A stretch of 64,000 nt of DNA from Sepiola atlantica (lineage: Eukaryota; Mollusca; Cephalopoda; Sepiida; Sepiolidae). Below are positions 1 through 8,056 of the stretch, in pieces. The stretch lies in NCBI GenBank assembly GCA_963556195.1, contig OY744520.1:757501-821500 (forward strand), in the 5' to 3' direction. Each line of letters begins with the position of its first letter. The first letter of the stretch is position 1. Below the pieces are notes generated by a model, which did not search any database, was not told where the DNA came from, and worked only from the letters and a program-made list of their open reading frames with translations. Made by a program: the position numbers and the translations under genes.

Positions 1-5
1 ATATA

Positions 6-80
<75 letters not shown>
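1..80. repeat. (AT)n microsatellite
   Basis: Almost pure AT dinucleotide repeat with one C interruption. It begins at the window edge, so its full length is unknown. Confidence 0.95.
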
Positions 81-83
<3 letters not shown>

Positions 84-263
84 TATTTTTATTTACACAG
101 ATAAATCTGCGACACTGGCATGTCGATGTTATCGATCAACAGTTGTTATAAACTGATATCTCATCAGACAGAGTTAGAATCCGATCCAAACCTTAGATTA
201 TATTTGGAAATATGTGTATGTGTAAATAAAAATGATCATATATAAAAAAAAATCTATTTGATA

Positions 264-328
264 TGGAGCACCTTTTATAAACCCGGTTGAAATTCTTTGG
301 ATTACTACCCTGTGGATGTTTTACCTGG

Positions 329-331
<3 letters not shown>
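264..331. repeat. Dispersed repeat abutting an AT tract, copy 1
   Basis: The segment carries GAGCAC, then TATAAACCCGGTTGAAA, then CCCTGTGGAT, and runs directly into an (AT)n tract. The same order of motifs occurs at 30,719-30,794 and 41,690-41,763, each time also directly upstream of (AT)n. It is probably the end of a non-autonomous element whose tail seeds the microsatellite. I see no coding potential in it. Confidence 0.6.
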
Positions 332-379
<48 letters not shown>

Positions 380-424
380 TTGTGTGTGTGTGTCTGTGTC
401 TGTGTGTGTCTCTGTGTGTGTGTC
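330..424. repeat. (AT)n followed by (TG)n microsatellite
   Basis: About 20 AT units run into TG/TCTG repeats. Short reading frames across it encode only alternating Tyr-Ile and Cys-Val and are not genes. Confidence 0.95.
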
Positions 425-660
425 TTACTACATATCTCCTTATCTATCTATACATGGTGTGTGCAGAAGGCAGTTATATATTAGTAACACTGAGAAAAAC
501 ACATTTGTTTACGCTCGAAAATAAATACTAGTGTTACTAAAGAGATAGATGATTTCCTGTTCGACGCATTTCTTTTCACCATGAAAATTGGCATATTTCT
601 TTTGTAAACTGTGGAAGTGATATTCGCTGTTAATATGCCATGAAATTATCATACGTGCAA

Positions 661-693
661 ACACACACACACACACATATATACATAATACTA

Positions 694-753
<60 letters not shown>
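661..753. repeat. (AC)n and (AT)n microsatellites
   Basis: A short AC repeat at 661-676, a unique gap, then about 28 AT units from 698 to 753. Confidence 0.95.
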
Positions 754-756
<3 letters not shown>

Positions 757-1149
757 CATATTATAAAATAATATATATTTATATTGCAATATATATTGCT
801 ACAGTACTGAATACATAAAAATGTATATTTATGGCAAGTAAGAATTTATTTGGCATAAGTACATTCTTATTCTATATATACACACACACACAAACACATT
901 ATAAATTTTGATACAAATGTATTTATTTTTTAAATATAATCGTTACATAAAGAAATGAAAGATAACATCAGTTTACCTGGGTGACGTTGAGCGTGTGAGT
1001 AGGTGGCAACTTAATCAAAATCAAGCCGGTTTCTCCCAAAGAAGAGGTCGGAAGGGCAGACAATAGTCGTACATGAATAACTGCCTTGCCATAATAACCA
1101 AGAAGGAACATCTACCATTATTAGTATTAATAAATGGACTTGCTAAACA
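754..1149. other. AT-rich DNA, nothing recognised
   Basis: No reading frame of note, no RNA gene and no inverted repeat seen. A short CA run lies near 880-900. Confidence 0.6.
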
Positions 1150-1385
1150 TTTCTCACGAAATAAAACAATATTTCTAAACTAAAATATTTGTTATATTAA
1201 AATCTTAACATTTGTTGAATTAAAATAAAAACGATAACAAAGAATATCAATAAAATCTTTTTTGCACAGCAACATGCAAATTAGTAAAATTTACTAATGA
1301 AATCATACATGCATAAACGGTATATATAAAACATATATGGTGCTGCTTTTGTGCAAACTTGAATTAACATGAAATAAGGTACAAG
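1150..1385. repeat. Dispersed repeat, related to 31,445-31,670
   Basis: Divergent direct-orientation match to 31,445-31,670. Shared blocks include TATGCAAATTAGTAAA-like and TTGAATTAACNTGAAAT motifs in the same order and spacing. AT-rich, non-coding, and of unknown family. Confidence 0.5.
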
Positions 1386-1546
1386 AAATTAGCCAAAAGT
1401 TCGCATATATACATTTCTCTCTCTATATATATTTATGAATATATGTATTACAACATTGGTACCGTCAGTTTCGAATCCGAGAAAGGGGAACAGCATGTGG
1501 TCGTCCTTTGTAGACCCTCCTCAGCCTCCATTGCGGTCTGTTATTG

Positions 1547-1552
<6 letters not shown>

Positions 1553-1618
<66 letters not shown>
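1553..1618. repeat. (AT)n microsatellite
   Basis: About 33 AT units. It ends one base before the inverted-repeat hammerhead-like element at 1,620. Confidence 0.95.
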
Positions 1619-1619
<1 letters not shown>

Positions 1620-1622
<3 letters not shown>

Positions 1623-1720
1623 CCAGAAACTACCACGACGGTTGAACTCGATGAGTGCCTGAGATCCATTCCCTCAGTGTACGAAACCGCCGGTCCAACT
1701 GTCGTGGTAGTTTCTGGTTT
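1620..1720 (+). ncRNA. Hammerhead-like element with 25-bp stem I
   Basis: A 25-bp inverted repeat (1,620-1,644 with 1,696-1,720) closes a structure laid out like a hammerhead ribozyme. The core segment 1,645-1,654 reads AACTCGATGA, which is CTGATGA with one extra C. Stem II follows (GTGC and CTGAG pairing with CTCAG and GTAC), then GAA at 1,683-1,685, stem III ACC-GCC-GGT at 1,686-1,694, and the cleavage-site base C at 1,695. Every stem is present. The inserted base in the core would be expected to reduce or abolish cleavage. The flank downstream matches the element at 39,690-39,889, whose core is intact. Confidence 0.5.
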
Positions 1721-1800
1721 AATAAATAAATATTAAGCTCTTAATTCTGTCTGCTAAATTAATTGACCACTCTGCTGGAAGTGTCCTACCCCCTTACAAG

Positions 1801-1801
<1 letters not shown>
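1721..1801. repeat. 3' flank shared with the 39.7-kb hammerhead element
   Basis: AATAAATATTAAGCTCTTAAT, then AATTAATTGACCACTCTGCTGG, then a TCCTACC block, running into (AT)n. The region 39,783-39,889 has the same motifs in order and also ends in (AT)n. This defines a family made of a hammerhead, an AT-rich tail of about 80-120 bp and a microsatellite. Confidence 0.55.
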
Positions 1802-1886
<85 letters not shown>

Positions 1887-1887
1887 A
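1802..1887. repeat. (AT)n and (AAT)n microsatellite
   Basis: About 35 AT units followed by five AAT units. It sits at the end of the hammerhead-bearing element. Confidence 0.95.
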
Positions 1888-2082
1888 ATGTTAAATTCCA
1901 ATGATTATTTCTTTATTCATTTTCAAACAATCCATATAACTTAACGGATCGTTTGTTCTACGCATGAACAACCAAATATGCATCTTCCTACATTGTTGAA
2001 CACTGTTTACGACGGTTAACTATCGTGCCTGCTCGGTATGATAGGATTAAACTCGCACAGATGTATAATATATTCATAATGG

Positions 2083-2205
2083 TTTCATCGGTAAAGCGCC
2101 GGGTGCGTGCCTCTTGTTCCGGGGTTCAAATCGTATGACAAGTTTGAATAATTATCTCTACACTGACGAGTCTGTAAGGATGAAACAAAAGCAAACATGT
2201 AATAC
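2083..2205 (+). mobile_element. tRNA-like plus hammerhead non-autonomous element
   Basis: A tRNA-like head is followed by a hammerhead motif. The A-box-like stretch is near 2,081-2,098 (TGGTTTCATCGGTAAAGCG). The B-box-like GGGGTTCAAATC lies at 2,121-2,132. The ribozyme core begins 31 bp later. The linker AATTATCTCTACACTGA closely resembles the minus-strand sequence before the hammerhead at 44,676-44,719 (CAATTATTCTCTACACTGA), so the two are the same family. This copy is degraded. A pol III-driven SINE is the most likely origin. Confidence 0.45.
2159..2201 (+). ncRNA. Degenerate hammerhead ribozyme motif
   Basis: Stem I TACA/TGTA, core CTGACGA (2,163-2,169), stem II GTCT-GTAA-GGAT with a GNRA-type loop (2,170-2,181), and GAA (2,182-2,184). 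The stem III region is A-rich and ends in C where a U should precede the cleavage site, so base pair 15.1-16.1 is lost. Probably inactive, but clearly of hammerhead layout and of the same family as the intact copy at 44,676. Confidence 0.45.
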
Positions 2206-2369
2206 AAGTTTTAGTAAGGAAAAAGTACGCATAACAAACTTAAATGTCATATCGAAAAAACGGAAGTAAATAAAGAGAATTATAAAATGAAATAAAGAAA
2301 ATAGTTAAGTAAACCAATAAATAGATACAAAGATACAATAGATAACAAGGAAGGGAAAGAAAAGAATTA

Positions 2370-2435
2370 AATACGAAAAGACATGCAGAGTTACTAAGCT
2401 TGTTAGCTTAGTAACTCTGCATGTTTTTTCGTATT
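2370..2435. repeat. 31-bp hairpin (inverted repeat)
   Basis: The arm 2,370-2,400 and its reverse complement at 2,405-2,435 match at 30 of 31 bases around a 4-base loop (TGTT). It has no hammerhead core. It could be a tiny foldback element or a snap-back replication product. Confidence 0.85.
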
Positions 2436-4204
2436 TTATTTTTTGTAATGAAAGCTTTTAATTAAAATTAAAAATGAAATGGAAGTAACCATTTATTATC
2501 AATTACACCACTTTCATAAATCTAAGAGATTGAATTGCAAAGTTCGAATTTGCTAAATAATTAATTCAAATTAAATAAATCTAAACAAATAATTAAGAAA
2601 TAATATTAATACCTATTTCATTAAATGAAATTAATATTTTAAAATTTATTTTTAAATTCTTGAAGAATATTCACTTAACAAAAGAACGCCTAACGAAAAA
2701 CCAAAAACACTCGACCAAAGAAGGTTAGACTTTAACTAATTGTTCTTCATTGCACTTATCTCAGATATTTAGACTAAAACATTAATTTCAGACCAAACTA
2801 TATCAAATTTATTTTAGTATTGGAATAATTTTTACAGCTATGCATTTATTAGTACTCATTAATTTATAATCAGAATTATTAACATTCATATTTTCTATAT
2901 TATTAATCAACATTTTATATACATATAAAAACTGTATAACTGTCCAATACTGCTTACGAATGTAATATTTAAAAAAATTACTTTAAAATATTTGATTACC
3001 CATCTACCATAAACCCGGAAATAGACAAACAATATATAACCTCCTGACAGAAAACCTAAAACAACATATCCTAAATCTATATTTGTTGATTTCTAATCTC
3101 ACTATGTATTATTCATAACTATATGAATTTATAATTACAATTGAGTATTTTATTGTTTATGTCTATGGTTATCTTAAGATCTAATGTCTTAAAGAAGAAA
3201 TTTTAAGCTATTTTAGTTGTCTCTAAATTTCTATTAGTAGATTTTACCATGAATAATTCATCATCCTTATATAAATCTCCCAGCATGCCTAGTAAATCTT
3301 TATGGAATTTTTAGAATGTAGAGGCCAACATACTCAGTAACTCTAGCAGAGTCTGGACCTCCCTTAGTAGTGTCAACATTATGCTCCCTATTTTTCCGGT
3401 CAATAATTTATTGTCATATTGTATTATTTTTCTTCTAGCTGGTTTAATTATATTGATTTCTAATTTCGGTAGGCTTGTTTCTTTTTCAGCCATCTCTAGG
3501 AATGTATTTACTAGTAACGAAGAAAATTGAAGGGTAATATGAGTATGTCAACCCCACTAAGGATCCTTTGCGGTAACCCCCTAAACCATTAAAGTATTTT
3601 TTCAGAGGATGACCATAAGTTATGGTATACTTTTGATTTAATACTGAGTAAACTTCTATCTTAAATTCTTTTACTAATGATTCCAATGTCTGATGCAGAA
3701 GGGGAATCAACTTTATCGTGGGGTTCTTATTTTCATCTCATTTATCTTTTAACTTATTAATATATTAATTAATTTATTTATTTACTTTAATAATTTTTCG
3801 ACATGAAAATTAAGTAAGTTATACGTACTCTTATAGGTGGCTCTGTTCGTATAAAAGATGGCATCTAACAACTATTAGGAAACGTTCTTTTTTAGAACTG
3901 TATTTCAATATGAGTGTTATTTTAAAAATCTTTTTCTCTAATATTTTTGGATACGATTTTTGTACTTGTGAAAAGTCACATGTATCAAAAGAAATCCAGG
4001 ATATACACATGTTTGGTTGTTCATGTGTAATTGTGTAAAAGAAACGGGTTGTAAAGTCACATGGATTTAAAAGATTAAGACGTGGTCATTGACATTTAGC
4101 ATTCTATTGTTTATTTATATAGGCTTTGTTGTTAAAAAATAAACATCCATCGAGCTTTAACCTTGAATGTTTGATTATTAATAATAAATATATACATAAA
4201 TACA
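2436..4204. other. AT-rich DNA, nothing recognised
   Basis: Two short overlapping minus-strand frames (3,311-3,493 and 3,486-3,710; 60 and 74 residues) lie here in different frames. I recognise no domain in them and would not call them genes. The rest is very AT-rich with no RNA gene or clear repeat. Confidence 0.55.
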
Positions 4205-4212
4205 CCCCCCCC

Positions 4213-4290
<78 letters not shown>
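4205..4290. repeat. (C)n/(CA)n/(AT)n microsatellite
   Basis: A run of C, four to five CA units, then about 34 AT units. Confidence 0.95.
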
Positions 4291-4293
<3 letters not shown>

Positions 4294-4661
4294 TTTAAAT
4301 GAATAATATTAAATTATTTCTACCTACCTCTTTCGCTTTCATCAGTGCAGGGATGATAATCTTGGATGATCGCACGGTTGGAACCTCTGCCACAAAGTCA
4401 AGCAAACGCCATAACCATTAGTCCATGGGACATTACCACATTCAAGAAAGGAATTGAAGTTATATTCATGCGGAGGGCGGCATATCAAGAAAGACTGACT
4501 AGAGATTTTACGAACGTTGTCGGAATATGTCTAATAGCTACGTGTCAGTCTATCTTTAAGTTCCTCGAACATGGCTCAACTTTAATTTTATTAAAGGGGC
4601 TTATAATATTAATTTTAAATAAATAATATCAAATTATTGTTACCTACAAACGCTACGAAAT

Positions 4662-4665
<4 letters not shown>
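4291..4665. repeat. Unit bounded by ~50-bp direct repeats
   Basis: AATTTTAAATGAATAATATT...CTACCTAC at 4,291-4,345 recurs with substitutions at 4,611-4,660, and both copies adjoin AT tracts. The 86-codon frame between them (4,366-4,626, plus strand) matches nothing I know. The first repeat contains, on the minus strand, CTGATGA-AAGC-GAAA, which resembles a hammerhead core with stem II collapsed to 4 nt. Confidence 0.45.
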
Positions 4666-4701
<36 letters not shown>

Positions 4702-6017
4702 ATTCGATAATAATTAAAAATATAATTTGATATAATTCGATAATAATAATTATCTATATAATTCGAAAATAATCATTTAACGCATTTCTTTATCTTTACG
4801 TTCGGTAGTATTCCTTATTTTTCATTTATCTTCTTGTTTTTAGAGAGGATTTATATATTTATTTACATCATTTTCGTGTATCAAACTTATCCATGATTAT
4901 TCAACAACTTTTATTGAAGCTCAACAGACTATTACCGTGTCGGCGAAGAACGATTTACACCGATATTGATGAGGTAATTTCGCCCCCCCCCACACACACA
5001 ATTTTAGGAGCTTCTATTTCGATGACTGATGAACGTTCTGACCCATAGTTTTGCTAAGAGTTTGAACTAGTAGAGGTAGGCTTAAATAAGCATAACAATA
5101 TCACAAATGTATGTGTGGAATGATATGAACTGGTTTCCACTCTTCTGCAAATAGTCGCAGACAAACCAAAAAACTGACTCTTATTAACGGATGTAATAAT
5201 CTTTTCTCGTTTTCCGCAGTTGCAAACCACTGATGTGAATATTTAGCAGAACTTTTGTTCAGTTGCAGAAATGCCGCCAATTTCGTCGACGCCATTCCAA
5301 GACTCGCTTTGCCCAACAGGTAAGCGCAGGTAAGCGATTCTTACCTATAAAATTCGAGCACTATCTTTAATTAACATCAACTAACGAAAAAGAATACCTG
5401 TTTTTGTTTGATTTCTACTGACAGTTTTATATTTGTGAGGAGTGCACTGTGCAAGGAAGGAATAAGGAAAACCGTAATGTTTTGCAAGTTGGAAGAATAA
5501 CAGATAAACTACAGTATAGTAATGTTAAATGAATCCGATTTGTTTTATAATAAACACACAGATTTATAATAGGAAAGATTTTGAATGCCTACTAAACACC
5601 ATCCTCGAGTGTCTTTCGTCTTTCTGTACAGGGGATTGTTAAAATACATTGACATGACGATAATTCGCCCTGCAAGTAAACGCTGACCAAATATTCAGAA
5701 TAACATAGTATTTGAAGCCAAAACAAGATTCATTTCGGCATGGCTATGCAGAGAGTTATGTGAGGACTGGTGCACCTTCCTCTAATCATGTTACCTCAAA
5801 TAACAGCACGAAATCCGGCTAAATCAAAACATACCCAGTACAAAATGAACTATAACATAGTAATATGGTAAATTGGGAAGAAGACAGTAATATCATCCAC
5901 CACTTTACTAAGTAAAGACTTGAGATATAATAAGAATATATATGTATCTCATAAAAACTAAGCGTTAGCCTCAGGAAGTGACCACGTGATTTCTGAGAAC
6001 TGAGTGAAGTAAAATCA

Positions 6018-6020
<3 letters not shown>
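4702..6020. other. Unrecognised DNA
   Basis: Includes a 71-codon minus-strand frame at 5,101-5,316 with no recognisable domain. A C/CA run lies at 4,983-5,000. No RNA gene or inverted repeat seen. Confidence 0.55.

Positions 6021-6055
<35 letters not shown>
6021..6055. repeat. Short (AT)n plus poly-T
   Basis: About 14 AT units interrupted once, followed by a T run. Confidence 0.9.
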
Positions 6056-6057
<2 letters not shown>

Positions 6058-6269
6058 TCTTCTTAAATGATTTCAACTAGGTCAATCCCCTATGGGGTAT
6101 TGTCAGTTGTTTAGGTCAATATCTTAGGTTTTGTATCTCTCCTGGTTAACTGCCTAGCAAGTACTTTGCTTAGTAGTGAAACACGTGTATAAGTAAATGA
6201 TTTATTTCGTTGTGATGGATCCTCTATGGAAAAAAATCTTGATAAACTCTCCAAATATACGTATATACG

Positions 6270-6274
<5 letters not shown>

Positions 6275-6333
<59 letters not shown>
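6275..6333. repeat. (AT)n microsatellite
   Basis: About 29 AT units just upstream of the inverted hammerhead pair. Confidence 0.95.
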
Positions 6334-6335
<2 letters not shown>

Positions 6336-6533
6336 GATCAAAATAAACCAAAGTGATAACTTATAGTATATGGAACCTATTGTGAAAATGATTAGCTCAA
6401 TATACGAGATGGAGCAATAGTAGAGATAGAAGAAAAAAGAGTGATAAATATGCGACGATTGTCTAAATTTATTTCAAATTTCAATTGTTCAATGCAAGGT
6501 GTAATCAGTAATAAACTAGTGTTTATTTTTCTT

Positions 6534-6580
6534 TCCTTAAGCCAAGGCTTTTCAAAGATTGAAATCTTATCATCAGAGGA
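6534..6580 (-). ncRNA. Hammerhead ribozyme, intact core
   Basis: Read on the minus strand: stem I TCCT (6,577-6,580), core CTGATGA (6,570-6,576), stem II TAAGAT-TTCA-ATCTTT with five pairs, GAA (6,551-6,553), stem III AAGCC-TT-GGCTT with five Watson-Crick pairs, cleavage-site base A (6,538) after U, and the closing AGGA of stem I (6,534-6,537). All invariant core bases of the hammerhead family are present. Activity is inferred and not shown. Confidence 0.65.
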
Positions 6581-6712
6581 GAAATACAGATGGATAAGTT
6601 GGCTTTCGAAAAAACCAAAGTTCAAACATTTGAAAATTATGAGAGTTGTTATTAAAAAAAACGTATTGAATGAAGCCAACTTATCGAAAGCCAACTTATC
6701 CATCTGTATTTC

Positions 6713-6759
6713 TCCTCTGATGATAAGATTTCGATCTTTGAAAAGCCTTGGTTTAAGGA
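6713..6759 (+). ncRNA. Hammerhead ribozyme, intact core
   Basis: Mirror copy of the one at 6,534-6,580. Stem I TCCT/AGGA (6,713-6,716 with 6,756-6,759), CTGATGA 6,717-6,723, stem II 6,724-6,739 with a TTCG loop and five pairs, GAA 6,740-6,742, stem III AAGCC-TT-GGTTT, cleavage base A 6,755. It differs from the other arm in stem III, where a G-C pair has become G-U, so pairing is kept. It also differs in the loop of stem II, which is free to vary. Confidence 0.65.
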
Positions 6760-6884
6760 AAGAAAAATAAACACTAGTTTATTACTGATTACACCTTGCA
6801 TTGAACAATTGAAATTTGAAATAAATTTAGACAATCGTCGCATATTTATCACTCTTTTTTCTTCTATCTCTCTCTCTCTATATA

Positions 6885-7101
6885 TATGTAAAAATAAAAA
6901 TGGAATAAAGAATAAGCAATTCAACAACTAACAAAAATAAACTCAAAAACTCATGTTGTAAAGTTCCACCGAGATATTTCGGTCGTAGATACGACCATTT
7001 TCGATCAGTTAATAAACTTTATTTCAAAACGGAAAAGTTTTCAAATTCATACAGAGAATGCGATTGGAAGAAAATGTCACGTGCAGAGAACAACAAAACG
7101 G
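6885..7101. repeat. Left inverted arm of the Penelope-like unit
   Basis: Reverse complement of 7,840-8,056. It includes a copy of the first codons of the endonuclease frame in the opposite orientation, so a transcript through the unit would fold into a long duplex. Confidence 0.9.
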
Positions 7102-7490
7102 GGAGAAAAAGGAATGCGAGGAATGTTATAAAAAGAGAAAGAAAAAGAAGATGAAGAAGAAGAAGAAGAAAGAGATACCAATCAACCAGAATGTTGGGAA
7201 CGTCAGTTGAAGAAGACGAAACGAAGAAGAAGAGAAAGCGAGAGCAAACGTGAGAAAGGGTAAATCGACATGTTTTTGTCGAAACCTATTAAAGAATAAA
7301 AAAAAAAAAAAAAAAAGAGAGAGAGAAAAAATCAGTGCTTAGATATCGCCTGCTGATTGAATTTGGGCTGAGAACGTCAAAAGTCTACAGGATTAGTAGT
7401 AATTGGAGTAGTTATCGTCGAGGGACGAAACAAGGGAAGAGGAGGAGGCAGGGGAGGGGAAGGGGGAAGAAGAGAGACAAGGGTTAAAAG
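7102..7490. other. Purine-rich spacer inside the Penelope-like unit
   Basis: Plus strand is rich in GAA/AAG triplets (7,120-7,320), a poly-A run, and GGGGA-rich sequence at 7,430-7,480. No reading frame of interest. Confidence 0.7.
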
Positions 7491-7883
7491 TTAGCCAGAG
7501 TCGTATTCATTTAGATTCATCTCGTATAAAATCGATCTAGCCGTAGGAAAATAAATATTATAGAAACCTTGTCTTTGGGCAATGGTGTTCTTATGACATA
7601 GGATCAGACAGGATTCTGTGAGACGTCGAAGTTTGGTGTCATGAATATTTTTGATAGGGATTGCCTTATGGGTATTGAAGTGGTGGCCGGAAGAAATCAT
7701 ATGAGTGCATAGTGCATTTGAGGTATCGCCGTTTTTTATGGCACGATTATGTTCATATATTCGTTTCTTTAACGGACGTTGTGTCTCGCCGAAATATATT
7801 TTTCCGCAGTCGGCGCAGGGAATAGTATAAATACCTGCGCCGTTTTGTTGTTCTCTGCACGTGACATTTTCTTCCAATCGCAT
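7491..7883 (-). pseudogene. GIY-YIG endonuclease domain of a Penelope-like element (partial)
   Basis: A 130-residue frame, open slightly upstream of its first Met, with the hallmarks of the Penelope C-terminal endonuclease. GIYTIPCADCGKIYFGE near residues 17-33 supplies the GIY and the (K)IYFG forms of the GIY-YIG motif, with the CADC cysteine pair between them. RPLKKRIYEHNRAI follows (the conserved Arg and the EH of the active site), then CTHMISSGHHFN. In the family this nuclease nicks target DNA for reverse transcription. The usual protein is several hundred residues and starts with a reverse transcriptase, which is absent here. The first 44 bp lie inside the right inverted arm. The domain itself has no stop codon, suggesting a fairly young copy. 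Not expected to act alone. Confidence 0.8.
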
Positions 7884-8056
7884 TCTCTGTATGAATTTGA
7901 AAACTTTTCCGTTTTGAAATAAAGTTTATTAACTGATCGAAAATGGTCGTATCTACGACCGAAATATCTCGGTGGAACTTTACAACATGAGTTTTTGAGT
8001 TTATTTTTGTTAGTTGTTGAATTGCTTATTCTTTATTCCATTTTTATTTTTACATA
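7840..8056. repeat. Right inverted arm of the Penelope-like unit
   Basis: Reverse complement of 6,885-7,101. Holds the start of the endonuclease frame on its minus strand and the CTGATCGA/GAAAT hairpin near 7,935-7,970 on its plus strand. Confidence 0.9.

Larger units (their letters stand above)
6334..6870. mobile_element. Inverted pair of hammerhead-bearing repeats
   Basis: Arms 6,423-6,608 and 6,685-6,870 (186 bp each) are near-identical reverse complements around a 76-bp spacer. Each arm carries a complete hammerhead motif. The flank at 6,371-6,420 (CCTATTGTGAAAA, then AGCTCAATATAC) recurs at 20,950-20,995 next to the divergent single copy at 21,010-21,240, so this is a dispersed family. 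Frames over the arms (for example 6,441-6,770) mirror each other and are not genes. The close match between arms implies a recent inverted duplication. Confidence 0.75.
6885..8056 (-). mobile_element. Penelope-like element remnant between identical inverted arms
   Basis: Arms 6,885-7,101 and 7,840-8,056 are reverse complements, and I found no mismatch across 217 bp. Between them on the minus strand lies the GIY-YIG endonuclease end of a Penelope-like retroelement, followed by a purine-rich (plus strand) spacer. The reverse transcriptase part is missing, so the copy is heavily 5' truncated. Penelope-like elements are known for terminal repeats in unusual orientations and for hammerheads in their ends. 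The arms contain a hairpin GGTCGT-ATCT-ACGACC followed by GAAAT and preceded by CTGATCGA, which resembles a damaged hammerhead core. Confidence 0.7.

Noticed and set aside
161..170. TCATCAG (minus-strand CTGATGA) near the window start
   Set aside because: No GAA on the minus strand in range and no stems.
4330..4360. Minus-strand CTGATGA-AAGC-GAAA as another hammerhead
   Set aside because: Only 4 nt between the core and GAA, so no stem II can form, and stem I does not pair.
5034..5075. CTGATGA at about 5,023-5,029
   Set aside because: No GAA or stem II downstream.
6441..6927. Frames of 76-109 codons over the inverted hammerhead pair
   Set aside because: They occur as mirror copies in the two arms and break in the 21-kb family member. 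Not protein coding.
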